Source: Anthoceros angustus (lineage: Eukaryota; Streptophyta; Anthocerotopsida; Anthocerotales; Anthocerotaceae). From it: DNA of 64,000 nt. Position numbers and translations under genes: made by a program. Positions 23,945 to 34,800 of the stretch are shown piece after piece. Each line of letters opens with the position of its first letter. Positions within the stretch are counted from its first letter, which is position 1. Location of the stretch: NCBI GenBank assembly GCA_010909165.1, contig MU008212.1:124001-188000 (forward strand). Reading direction: 5' to 3'. The notes beneath the pieces were generated by a model. That model worked only from the letters and a program-made list of their open reading frames with translations. It searched no databases and was not told where the DNA came from.

Positions 23945-24405
23945 GCCTGCCTGGTTCTGGATTATCCGGAGAGCTCGACTCGGAAGGAGAGGCACCATGA
24001 CCCATCTGCATATCCAAGGAAACGAGCTGCTCATCAGCCCAAGCTGGCTTTAACATGTTTAGACACGGCACCTGGCCGGACCCCTTCCGCCGGAAATGAG
24101 GCGGACGGGGCCTCTTCTTAGCTTGCTCCTCTCCTGGCGACGACCATCGTTGGGAAGGCCATCCCCACCCACACATTTTCTCGGAAGTGGATGTGCTGGG
24201 CTCCTTGCACTGCTGCACCTGGAGCCCATTTCCGATTCTGCACGCCTGCCAGGTTCAGGCTTCTCCGGAGAGGCACCATGACGCATCTGCGTATCCAAGG
24301 AAACGAGCTGCTCATCAACCCAAGGTTGGAAAGCCCAGGCCCACCCACACATTTTGTCGGAATGGGAAGTGCTGGGCTCCTTAAACTGCTGCACCTGAAG
24401 GCCTT
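23945..24405. repeat. direct duplication upstream of the PPR gene
   Basis: Two diverged direct copies, offset by about 285 bp, share GAGAGGCACCATGACNCATC and GGAAACGAGCTGCTCATCA, then CCCACCCACACATTTT, TCGGAA and GTGCTGGGCTCCTT (first copy about 23945-24235, second about 24240-24405). No protein can be recognised in them. They separate the antisense PPR fragment from the intact PPR gene. Confidence 0.65.
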
Positions 24406-24635
24406 TGTGAGGAAAACCAGTGTGGTGACAAGAACGGTACCCCGAAGTCAAGGTATGCATGGGCGTTTTTTGGATGCATACGAAGAGGAAAGGAGTTTTT
24501 GCTTCCATCGTTGCTTACGTGAAGTCACAAGAATATGTCGTTCAGGGACTTTCAACCTGAACCAGATTTGGAGGTCTTCGGAAAGGAGGTTGTGGGCGAT
24601 GCCAAAGTGGGCGTTCAGCGGGTAAGCTGCGAGTC

Positions 24636-26795
24636 ATGGCTGCCTGGAGGGCTGCACTTGATCCATGCACAGCGCGACAGGATCCCATTGGGGTGCAGTT
24701 TTATGCTAGCTCACGAATTGGAGGGGGAACAGAAGTTCTACGACGAGCTCCGGCTCCCGCTCAACAAGTTGTGAACATTGTCTCCGAGCCGTGCTGGGTG
24801 AATGCGCAGGTGGCTGATCTGGATAGGTGTGGTGCTTGTACATCTAACTTAGGATATCGAAGGGGAGAAATGGTTGCAGCCGTGAGCAAGCTGTGTGGGC
24901 AGGAACAGCTCAGTGAGGCCGTTGAGGCTCTGGGAGATGTAGTACAGATGGGCTTTCGTGTTTCCAATTCTCTCTTTTACACTGTGCTGAAGAAGTGTGT
25001 TGGGAAGAAGGATCTGATTCTGGGTCGCCGTGTGCATGGTCTCACGGTGAAAAAGGGGTATTCGTCAGACAGGTTTTTGTGCAACCACATCCTGCGCATG
25101 TATGCGGCTCATGCCAGGTTGCAGGAAGCGATGGATGTGTTCACCTTGGTTGCCGAACCAGACGCTTTCATGTGGTCTTCTATAATTTCTGCGCACGTTC
25201 AACACGGGCAGGCTAAGCAGGCCATACAGCTGTATCATCAGATGCGCAAGTCAGGCGTGAAGCCAGATGGTCATGTGTTTGTAGCAGTCCTGCAGGCTTG
25301 TGCAAGGGAAGCAGACTTAGAGAGTGGACAACAGGTGCATGCTGACGTGTGGGCAAGTGGAGTTGAGCCTGATCCGTTTGTTTGTAGTGGCTTGGTGGAC
25401 ATGTATGCCAAGTGTGGCAGCTTGGAGGAGGCTCAGAGAGTGTTTGACACAATCCCTCGACAGAATGTGGTGACGTGGACCGCGATGATCGCGGGATATG
25501 CCCAGCAGGGCATGGGTCAGGAAGCACTTCGTCTTTACAGTGCAATGCAACACCAAGGCTTTGCTGCACCTAATTCTGTGACATTTGTGTCCCTCTTGCA
25601 GGCTTGTGCAAGTGTAGGTGTCACGGCTTTAGCTAAGGGAAAGGAACTTCATGCACAGATTGAAGAACAAGGACTTCAAGCAGATGTGACTGTAGGTAAC
25701 AATTTGATAAATATGTATGCAAAGTGTGGCAGCCTGGAGAATGCTCAGAGTGTATTTGCCGGACTTCGCCAGAAAGATGTGGTGAGTTGGACTGCTCTGA
25801 TAGCAGGGTATTCCCAGCAGGGGAAGGATGAGGAAGCCCTTCACCTTTATCTTGCTATGCAGGAAGAAGGCATTGCCCCCCCCAATTCTGTCACATTTGT
25901 GTGCCTCCTGCGGGCTTGTGCAAGTGCAGCAGCTTTACATGCAGGAAGGCAGCTTCATGCGCAGATTGTTGAACAAGGGCTTCAAGCTGATGGCTTTATA
26001 GCCATCAGTTTATTATACATGTATGGAAAGTCCGGGAGCATGGTTGATGCACAGCAGGTATTTGACAGATTGCCTGAGAGAGACGTTGTAGCCTGGAATG
26101 CGCTAATTGCAGGATATACCCGTCAAGGGGACGCTGAAGTGGTCTTCTACTTGCTTCACAGAATGAGAGAGGCTGGCTCTAAGCCTGACGACATCACGTT
26201 CCTCAATGTACTAACAGTGTGCAGCCATGCTGGTCTAGTGAACAAGGGGCGAGAGTACTTTGAGGCCATGAGCAGACACTACGATGTTACACCCACCACA
26301 GAGCACTACAAATGCATGGTGGATCTCCTGGGCCGTGCTGGCCAGCTTGACGAGGCACTGGCGGTGGTGAAGACCATGCCTGCCCAGCCTCATCTTTCAC
26401 TTTGGCACACTCTCTTGGGCTCTTGTCGAAAATGGACCAACTTGGAGGTGGGACTCCATGCTTTCACTGAAGCAGTGAAGCTAAACGAAAAAGATGATGC
26501 AGCGTATGTCTTGATGTCTAGCATTTATGCCAGTTCCCAGATGTGGGAGGAGGCTCAGCGGGTGCAGGCGAGGAGAAAAGGAATTGGAGCATGGAAGCAG
26601 CCAGGTCAGAGCTGGTGGACAGACACTGACGGATTGGTGCATACTTTTGTCGTTGGAGTAAAATTCATGCCGAGAGTGAAGATAATGTATGCAAGGCCGA
26701 AACACCCTTCTTCCCAGGATTATGAAAGCGCCCATGTGCCACCCTTTTTATCAAATAAGCATGGACCAGGCTACCCAGGACAAGTTCCTTCTTGA
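24636..26795 (+). CDS. PLS-class pentatricopeptide repeat protein (E/E+ type, DYW lost)
   Basis: Single-exon gene, 719 aa, start at the first ATG of the frame. A leader of about 60-80 residues, probably organellar, precedes about twelve PPR motifs in P-L-S order. Clear S motifs are GLVDMYAKCGSLEEAQRVFD and NLINMYAKCGSLENAQSVF; clear P motifs are VTWTAMIAGYAQQGMGQEAL and VSWTALIAGYSQQGKDEEAL. The L2/S2 pair (SHAGLVNKGREYFEAM, CMVDLLGRAGQLDEAL) is followed by E1 (LWHTLLGSCRKWTNLEVG), E2 (AAYVLMSSIYASS) and an E+ start (GQSWWTDTDGLVHTFVVG). PLS proteins select sites for C-to-U RNA editing in plastids or mitochondria. After VVGVKF (about residue 675) the sequence stops matching the family: the HP-Q-E-IY segment and the DYW deaminase domain are absent. 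The last 40 or so residues overlap an antisense PPR fragment. It may act with a separate DYW protein or be dying. Confidence 0.88.
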   Translation: MAAWRAALDPCTARQDPIGVQFYASSRIGGGTEVLRRAPAPAQQVVNIVSEPCWVNAQVADLDRCGACTSNLGYRRGEMVAAVSKLCGQEQLSEAVEALGDVVQMGFRVSNSLFYTVLKKCVGKKDLILGRRVHGLTVKKGYSSDRFLCNHILRMYAAHARLQEAMDVFTLVAEPDAFMWSSIISAHVQHGQAKQAIQLYHQMRKSGVKPDGHVFVAVLQACAREADLESGQQVHADVWASGVEPDPFVCSGLVDMYAKCGSLEEAQRVFDTIPRQNVVTWTAMIAGYAQQGMGQEALRLYSAMQHQGFAAPNSVTFVSLLQACASVGVTALAKGKELHAQIEEQGLQADVTVGNNLINMYAKCGSLENAQSVFAGLRQKDVVSWTALIAGYSQQGKDEEALHLYLAMQEEGIAPPNSVTFVCLLRACASAAALHAGRQLHAQIVEQGLQADGFIAISLLYMYGKSGSMVDAQQVFDRLPERDVVAWNALIAGYTRQGDAEVVFYLLHRMREAGSKPDDITFLNVLTVCSHAGLVNKGREYFEAMSRHYDVTPTTEHYKCMVDLLGRAGQLDEALAVVKTMPAQPHLSLWHTLLGSCRKWTNLEVGLHAFTEAVKLNEKDDAAYVLMSSIYASSQMWEEAQRVQARRKGIGAWKQPGQSWWTDTDGLVHTFVVGVKFMPRVKIMYARPKHPSSQDYESAHVPPFLSNKHGPGYPGQVPS

Positions 26796-26862
26796 CCATA
26801 TTTGTTAATATGAGAGTAAAAAAGGGAGGGAAATACACACCAGAACTTCTCAAAGCCTCCAC
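26665..26862 (-). pseudogene. antisense PPR N-terminal fragment at the PPR gene's 3' end
   Basis: The minus strand reads MEALRSSGVYFPPFFTLILT, VKKELVLGSLVHAYLIKRV and AHGRFHN, i.e. the P-to-L motif transition of a second PPR gene (compare VKKDLVLG-type blocks). It overlaps the last 130 bases of the intact PPR frame on the other strand. So the C-terminal tail of that protein is translated from the reverse complement of another PPR gene. Confidence 0.7.
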
Positions 26863-28167
26863 AGCTTCATATGAGCCTTAGGTGGCCCTCATGCCAGAGG
26901 CCTGAAAGGCTCACTTCCAGGACTTAGATGGTCAGGATCACATCCGGCAGGCTCCTGCTGCAAGCCCAACAACAACAACTGCACCACCACCGAAGTGTGC
27001 TTGGATCCACCCAAGTCGTCAACCAGAGTACATCCTGGAAGTAAGTCGAATGGAGGCCCTGGTTGAATTTCTGCGGGAGAAGGATCACAGTGGGCTCCGC
27101 TGCCCTCTCCAAGAAGATACAGTTTCGGAGTCCCAAATTCTGACAACTCCGTGATCAGTTGTGACCAGAAGTGACGTTGTATTCACGCTACAAGGGTACG
27201 CGAACAGGTAAGGCAATTGAACTTCATTGAAATATCTCTCCGCAGAGAGGAGTATAGCACCAAACTCAAGCATGTGCACATGAGCCACCAGATACCCAGC
27301 CAGGGAGAGATGCAAACTATTTCATCCGTGCTTAACCATGAGAAGCCATGGACTCAGTGCAGGACAAACATGCTGTCATAGACCAGAAGTGGCTTGGATG
27401 AAATAGGAACAGAATCATCCAGGAAGATGGTTGAGACTTATCACACACCCAGCAACGTTACAATTTACTGAGCAGACCATAAACGGTCCACTAGCCTTAC
27501 AAAGTGACCAAGCCCTACCTGGTTGTTGCTCTTTCCACCAGCAAACCCAGCAGCATCAGAACTTAGAGCAGACCCTAACAAGCGTAAACAAATGCCGCAT
27601 GCCTGTGCCCACACTGCTGCTCGTTCCATCAGCTCCTTCAGCTGCATCAAATCTTAGAGCAGAGCCTAACAAGCACAGTCAAACACGTCTATGCTGCATA
27701 AGAGCTAGGCCCTTAACGTGCATATGCCCTTAATGTGCGTAAGAGTCTGCAGAAAATCGGTGTGCCGATCCGCAACCCTGACCGACAAATCCTCCACGGA
27801 CAAGACTAGAGGAGGAAAAATACCGAGGAAATCAATATTGGGCGGGAAGTCCAAAGCCTGTCTGAGGAAGTCGAAGGCTTAGTGTAATAACCATATCCCG
27901 TAAGCCTGTTGGGACAGAAAGTTGTCGGGATCGCAAACGAGAGGAATCTGCTGTACAGTGGTGAGGTCACCAGGTAGACCCTGGCGGACTTCAATCGTTC
28001 CCCGCATGCCTGGCCAAGCGGGACGATGACGACAACGCACCAGTTCCGGCAATTGAGGAGGACCGTGAATAGCACCTCTACGCCTCTCGCTACTTCCTGC
28101 TCCAGCCTTGCCCAGGCTCACTGTGCCCCGGAACCCATCATATTTCCTTCTTCTGGGCTGGATCTTG
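26863..28167. other. intergenic region between PPR and F-box genes
   Basis: No gene is assigned. Imperfect repeats built on ATCAnATCTTAGAGCAGANCCTAACAAGC recur at about 27555-27590 and 27645-27680. Minus-strand frames of 70-90 codons have no recognisable domain. The right end probably contains the F-box gene's promoter and leader. Confidence 0.45.
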
Positions 28168-29391
28168 ATGAAAGGGCTGGCGCCGGAGATGAATCATCCG
28201 ACACCAGGCTGCTTGAATGACGCCTGTACGTGGTGCAGACCAGAATGGGCGAACCTTCCCGAGGATTTGATTGCCAACTTCCTGGCTCGTTTGCCTTTGC
28301 ACAGTCTTTTCCAAGCCCGCGTTGCCTGCAAGAATTGGTCCGTGTCACTGCTTTCAAGCGGCAATTTTCTCACTGCCCATGCGCAAGCGTCTGCTTCTGA
28401 AGCCTACTTCCCGCTGGTTGCCACCCGAGGGACCTTCATCAGATGCTGCGCAGCAGACCCATCGTCCAAAGCGTGGCGGGAGTTGCCATCGTTTTCCTTT
28501 ATGCCCCGGATTTCACCCGCCCTTGATGACTACCAAGTGCTGGGAGGACACAAGGGCCTCTTCTTTGTCAAGAATGGGGAGTTCTACTTTGTCACCAATC
28601 CGCTGACAGAAGCTTGCACACAGTTGCCAAGTGTGTATGGAGGTGGATTGACCTTCTTCTCAGGGGCGGTGTCTGTGCAAGTGGATCCAGGGGGAAAGCG
28701 GTATCGTATTTTCAGGTTCATGGATCAGCCATTGGAAGGTAAGTGGAGTCGAGCTACACTCCCAATCGCTTCAAGCTACTTTGACAACGGATTCGCCAGA
28801 GTGCAGGTGTATGATTCAAGCACTAGGTTGTGGAGTTTACTCACCACGGGCCCTACCTTTGACAAGGCTGTCTTTGCTTCCAGCCATGCCGCATACCATG
28901 AGGGCACGTTTTTTCTCATCGTCTGCAACTACCATGATCACAAGTTCTGGATGGCATGTTTCGACTTGGAGACTAGACAGTGGACGAACCACAGACTCCC
29001 AGGAGCTGTTACTGAGAAAATGGCAAACCTTGTACAGTTCGAGGGACAAGTTCTACTGGTGGGATGGAATGTGGAACTTGCCAGGTACCTGGTCATTTAT
29101 GTTTTCATGCCAACGTCTCAGGAATGGACAATTGTAACGTTCATGCCTCCTTACATGGAGGATGTCCTGGATGCCTGTGTTAAGGAAGGCGTTCGTGCTG
29201 TAAGGCATGGCAACATTTTATGTATAACCACTATGAACAGCCTTATTGTTGTTGTGTACAACCTTCGGGCGAGTTCGTGGCACAGATGGCCTAGTCCAGA
29301 CGGTCGCCGCTTGCGTCGTGGCCTGAAGATTGGGCAACCAATCCAACCACTTTGCTTCCCGTATGAACCAAGTTTTGTTGCTGAAGTATAG
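28168..29391 (+). CDS. F-box protein with kelch-like beta-propeller
   Basis: Single exon, 407 aa from the first true ATG (MKGLAPEMNH). The F-box occupies about residues 28-70: WANLPEDLIANFLARLPLHS then LFQARVACKNWSVSLLS, with the usual LP, I/L and W positions. The rest shows kelch/F-box-associated blades: GLFFVKNGEFYFVTNPLT, ARVQVYDSSTRLWSLLTTG, DHKFWMACFDLETRQWTNHR and VVYNLRASSWHRWPSPDG. Such proteins bind SKP1 through the F-box to form SCF ubiquitin ligases, while the propeller picks the target. The target is unknown. Its neighbours do not suggest a role. Confidence 0.88.
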   Translation: MKGLAPEMNHPTPGCLNDACTWCRPEWANLPEDLIANFLARLPLHSLFQARVACKNWSVSLLSSGNFLTAHAQASASEAYFPLVATRGTFIRCCAADPSSKAWRELPSFSFMPRISPALDDYQVLGGHKGLFFVKNGEFYFVTNPLTEACTQLPSVYGGGLTFFSGAVSVQVDPGGKRYRIFRFMDQPLEGKWSRATLPIASSYFDNGFARVQVYDSSTRLWSLLTTGPTFDKAVFASSHAAYHEGTFFLIVCNYHDHKFWMACFDLETRQWTNHRLPGAVTEKMANLVQFEGQVLLVGWNVELARYLVIYVFMPTSQEWTIVTFMPPYMEDVLDACVKEGVRAVRHGNILCITTMNSLIVVVYNLRASSWHRWPSPDGRRLRRGLKIGQPIQPLCFPYEPSFVAEV

Positions 29392-31836
29392 CTGCACGCC
29401 GGATCCTCCGAGAGCTCTGGCCTCCAGAGGTGGTAGCCTTGCGACATCCTCAGCGGTGGTTGCTGTTGTCTTCAGGAAAAGGAGATAACTCCAATTCATG
29501 ACTTGTCAGCTAGCCTATATGCAAGGTGCTTCACAGGCAAATATTTCTGAAGCCGCTTGATGTTTGAAGCTGGTGATGTATATTACTGTAAACTGGTTCA
29601 TGTGTATGTGAAAAGATATCCAGGCATGAAGTGTCAATTCTTTCAGGACAGCAACTTCTTAGCTTTGCTTGGATCTGACCCAGGACTCTGCCTTAAAAAG
29701 TGGATGAGTCCTGACAGCGTTGAAAATGCTTGGGGGATTCTCTGTCTGTCTTCCACTACGACTCTGTCGGTGGAGCACCACTGGTATGACGGGGCGAACC
29801 AGGCCACCGTCGGGCATAAAGCTTGCTTGAACTAGTATGACGCCATAGCCCTAATGACATGAGTATCTTGTATTGGCCCCTACCTCCCAAGGTACAGCAA
29901 GAAATGTCCTCGCCTTTTTCTTTCCTTTCAAACAACAGGAATAATATATCCAACCACAATACATATACGGTGTACGGGAAATTGGGACGACACATCTTAA
30001 CCTTGTGATGGTAAAGGATTTTTGATGTGTTGGATTTTTGATGTGTTGGCTACTCGTACCCCTTTCATCTGATTAGGGTCTGCACTAAAGGATATATTAA
30101 TTCTATAGAAATAAAATTTAAAATCATTTATCTTGAACTCATGCGGTTATACAAGCGATGTAGAAAAGGGACTTGAACCTACTACTACTAGGTACATACA
30201 TAGAAGAAGAATGAAGTCTACAATCGTCCACTTGGACGGAATTTTCTTGTTATGGGACTTGGTACTTACCAACGTGTGCCTAACCTACTTGCACCAAGGG
30301 TATCTACTGGGCTCGAGGCAACCCATCTAAGTACTGATCTAAGCGCAAGATGTGTAACAGTGGTGTTCTTATAAATATGTGTTCATTTGGCCTAAGCCGG
30401 TTGCACAAACTCTCTCCTTATCCGCTGTCCTTTCATCATCATTGTCAATTTATTTTTTCTTCAAACTTAGGGATGCGCTTGTCAATCTATCCTCCTTCAA
30501 ACTTAGGGATGCGCCTGTCAATCTATCCTCCTTCAAACAAACTCAAGGATACGTCTGCCCATATCTGCAGTCCTAAAGGTTGAGACTCTCTGGGAGGAGC
30601 TTCCTACCTAAATCTTACTTACTTTGGAGGCATATGATGTCATAGCCAAGAATGATGATGATAAATACAAAATGTAAATAATAACAAGAAGATCGTTGTC
30701 CCCAATCTCGAGCATATTAAAGCAGAACCATCCCATGATGTGCTTATCGAAAGGGGTCCTTTGGTGGAGTGCTACAATAATGCCTTGATACCTCTCAACT
30801 CGTACCCTGAACACCTTACCTCACATATAGACCTAGAAGAGCACTTGAACAAAATAGACAGCTTGTAGGTACAAAGGCCAAAGCTCCATCCAGGAACCGG
30901 GTTTCTTATTACAAACAAGGAGACCACCTCCTATAGCATGCCCTTGTTTCTAACTTTGAAATTTCTACGTTAGACTACGCCCTGCTCAATTCCCTAGGTC
31001 TTTCTGGCATAAGGGACAAGATACATGCTTAGGTCATTTCCTATTTCCAGCAATCCATGTATGAACAGGCTCTAGCCATTTCCTATTTGGGACAAGATAC
31101 ATGCTTAGGTCATTTCCTATTTCCAGCAATCCATGTATGAACAGGCTCTAGCCATTTCCTATTTCCAGCAGTCTACGTATGAACAGGCTCTAGTCGGGCC
31201 ATCTTGGCCCGAGCCAGCTTGGCTCGGAGGGCTAAGAATAATATGCTTCGATGGCATCCTGGCGACTTTGTCCAAGTCTGAAAAAGTAATTTCGAAGCAG
31301 CTTTCCAGAAAGGTTCCAGGGCTCAAGTTGGCTTGGAGAACAAATTTCCTATTTCCAGCAGTCTACGAATGAACAGGCTCTAGCACGGCTTTCCAAGTAA
31401 ACATCTCTTTCCCCCTAACAATCCCCTCTCATTCTGTCTCAAAGTAAACATACTTGTTAGATGTTTGATAGTTGGATAAGGTTTTCACTTGAGTATCTTC
31501 AGTGTACCATTTTTTCTAAATTTTATATAAAATTTCAACCCGCTACCGTTATCACCAGCATCACAACCTGTTGCAAAATGGCTGACCGCAAATATCACAT
31601 GGACAGATCCTTTCAAGCCTTCTCATCGAACGATATAGTACGGTTGGAGGACAGACGCCTGACATCGGGCGGAAGAAGGGCTCGTCCAGAAGCTCTTGCG
31701 AGTCATTAGTTGATGTATCGAAAATTTAATTGACGAGTAACTACTAGCTGAGGACGGCGTACAACTGACCTTTCCCAACGATTTTGCTAGCTAATGACTA
31801 GCTCAGCCACTTCCATTCTGATCTGAGCGTTAAGCA
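29392..31836. other. intergenic region with small tandem duplications
   Basis: No gene supported. Repeats: TTTTTGATGTGTTGG doubled at about 30018-30048; a 36-base unit containing TTCAAACTTAGGGATGCGC doubled at about 30465-30536; and a 76-base unit beginning GGGACAAGATACATGCTTAG at 31013 and 31089, followed by extra partial copies to about 31390. A 42-codon frame starting at an ATG at 31577 (MADRKYHMDRSF) has no recognised relative. The first 400 bases probably include the F-box gene's 3' UTR. Confidence 0.5.
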
Positions 31837-34800
31837 TCAGGTCCTACGGCTGTCTCCTCGGGCTGAATACTCGCGGACAAGGCCCGAGAACAACGACGTT
31901 GGCTCCTTTCGAAGGCTGGCAGGGCTGTCATATTCCTTCACTCTACCTGCCAAGAAGCCAGCACTTTAGAAAAGAACCGAATACACAAAGGTGCCTCCCC
32001 TACAGGGCACCCAAGAGACCTACAGCCTAATCGAACATGGTTACGAACCTGCGTCGAGCACCACCACTTTGTCACTGTTTAGTACAGTTGGTATTCTGTG
32101 TGCTATACTGATTACTGTACAGCCACGAAACTCAGCTTGCACCGTCTTCTGAATCAAAGCATCACTGTGCGCGTCCACAGAGGCAGTCGCTTCATCCAGG
32201 ACTAATATTCGGCTGTTTTTGAGAAGAGCCCGGCATAGACAAAACAGTTGGCGCTGCCCAACACTCCAATTTTTCCCATTCTCCAAGACTGACCACAAGG
32301 AGCGATGTTCATTAGTGCTTGGTTTAGGAATAATTGTAGTTACTAAGTTTGTCAGGAAAGTGCTTCATTGGTACCTGGGGCATCGAGCTTTCCATCGAAT
32401 TGGCGAACTACTTCAGCTAATTGGCACCTTTGCAGACACTGAGTCAAAATACATACCAGCTCCAGTGAAATATTCTCACCTTTCTCACGACTTTTGATTC
32501 AACCACGTTAATCGACATCATGGCAAAGGGAACAAGCAAATCGTTAAGAGCCTCACTTTCCATATGTCTTCATCCGAGTGCAAGCCAAGGAAGTCAAAGT
32601 TGCTCCTTATAGTGCCTTCAAACAGAGTTGGCTCTTGAGGAATTATACTGAGCTTTTTACGTAAATCATGGAGCCCCAGAGTACTGATGTCAACGCCGTC
32701 GATCAGAATCCGACCCCCTGCAGGCTCCCTTAGGCGAAAGAGTGCAAGAATCAAGGTTGATTTACCACTCCCAGTTCTCCCACCCACTCCCACCTTGTCT
32801 CCTCCCCGAATAGTCAAGGACACTCCTTTCAGGACAAGAGGAGTGCTTGGTCGGTAGCGCAGCTGTAGACAACAGAAATTAGCATCTAGAAGAACTAGTC
32901 ATGCTATACTACAATTATGACGGGAATGAAACCCTCTGAGGTACCTGATTTCAAAAACGACTTTTCCAGTATCAGGCCAAGTGGGAGGTGGCATTGTCTC
33001 CTCAATGTGCCAAGGGGCTTCAGCAGGCAAGTCACTAAATTGGTCTACACGCTCTACTGAAACCATTTCGTTCTCAAGTTGGCAAAAGACCCAGACCACA
33101 CTATAGAGGCACTGATTCAATGATAGTCCATAAGATAAAGACAACCCAACCAGTTCTGCACAGTTCACAAAGTTCGGACCATATGAGTTTGAGTACAGAG
33201 TGCAGTTTTGCGACCAACTGCCCTGTAGCACAGACTAGTGTGATGTGACTTACCAGGCTGGACAAATGCTGGAGGCAGGGATACAACCAAGAAAGCTGAA
33301 GAGCATAGCACCACAGCACCTATCATCTCCATCCGATATCCAACCCATTCACTAGCTGCAATATTGTGGAAGTTCATCGCCAAATTACTATCAATCCTGT
33401 CAATGTTTACTCTTGCGAAACGACCTTGTTGTCCAAAGCATCGAATTGTACTAAGTCCTGCTATAGTTTCTGAAAAGTGATGGATTATTGGGGCCTTTGT
33501 AAGACCATCCAACCTTGTTAACTCTCGTGATGTTGCAATGTAATAGTTCTGCAGTAGCCAGAGACAACTTATCATTAGTACTGGGGGGCTAAATGGATTT
33601 TAAAAGTATATCAATGACAAGAGAGCTATGACATGGTATGAATAATATGCCCACGTCAGAGGCACCAGCATGAAAACAAGCTGCCAAGTAACGCTCGATG
33701 TTACAACTCCAATGCCAAGCGCTGAAAACATCATGGCCAGCAAACTTCCAAAACATACAGCCACATATCTATCAATTCATTTTTTTTTTTTTTTATTTGG
33801 TATCATCTATCAATTGATGTCTGGTCTGCAGAGGCCTGTACCAGACAGAACATGACATTAGCACAACAACGGACAGACAGGTAGGAACATAGCACATTCT
33901 TGACATTCCATTCACCCTTGCGTATATGCGATGACAGGCACTAACAGATGCGGACATACCCTGCTTAGAATTCGGCCTGTTGGGGTGGTGTCAAAAAAAG
34001 ACATTGGTGAATGAAAGATGCTCCGGAGCATTTCTTGAAAGAAGGATTGGCCCGATCTGAGACCTGTAAATGCAACTAGAGTTGATCGTGCCAGCACACA
34101 AAGTCCACAGGCCAAAGCCAACCCAGCATATACTGAGATGAATCTGCTGGGTTCAGCGTCATGATATGTGCTGCCGGTTGCAAATGCTAACCAATAGTCC
34201 CCTGAAATTTGCAGCAGCTGCCACACAGTCTGGATGATCAAAAGTACCACAACCAATGCTCCACCCACAACCTTTGTCAGATAAAGCCAGTATACCCGTC
34301 CACTCACTCGCCCTGATGCCCTTTCCTCATTGGTAACAAAACGAGAACTTGACTTGCCACCAGCAATTTCATTAGTCCTGGAGTGGCTTTCCTCTTGTCC
34401 GTTCTTCTGCAATACTGGCTTCGACTCAGAGGAGCTGGCTGCGGGCAGATTGATCTCATAATCCCACTTTTCACTGCTGCACAGCCTCTCAAAAGTCATG
34501 TGCACTGTCTCAGTTTCTGAGGGACGAGGGCAGTCTGCAGCTGACAGTGATGAGGAGAAGTAGGACTCTGTGTCCTGCTTATCCTTGGAAAACTGCCACT
34601 TTGGCAAAGAATCTGCTAGGTGAGGGACAGAACAATCTTCTGTCCCATTAACCTTGTCTAGTTCTAAAGCATAAGCACCAACTAGAGAAGCAAACTCCGT
34701 TCCAGGGACCATGACCTCTGAATATGATCCTGATTGCACAATGTGACCTTCTTGCATAACCTGTTCGCATCACATTCCCGTTATCGGCATCCATGTTGAA

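Noticed and set aside
28108-28167. Upstream extension of the F-box protein
   Set aside because: The extension starts at TTG, not ATG; the first ATG is at 28168 and the F-box lies well inside.
31577-31709. Small frame MADRKYHMDRSF...
   Set aside because: Too short, no relatives that I recognise, no leader or splice evidence; mentioned only in the intergenic entry.
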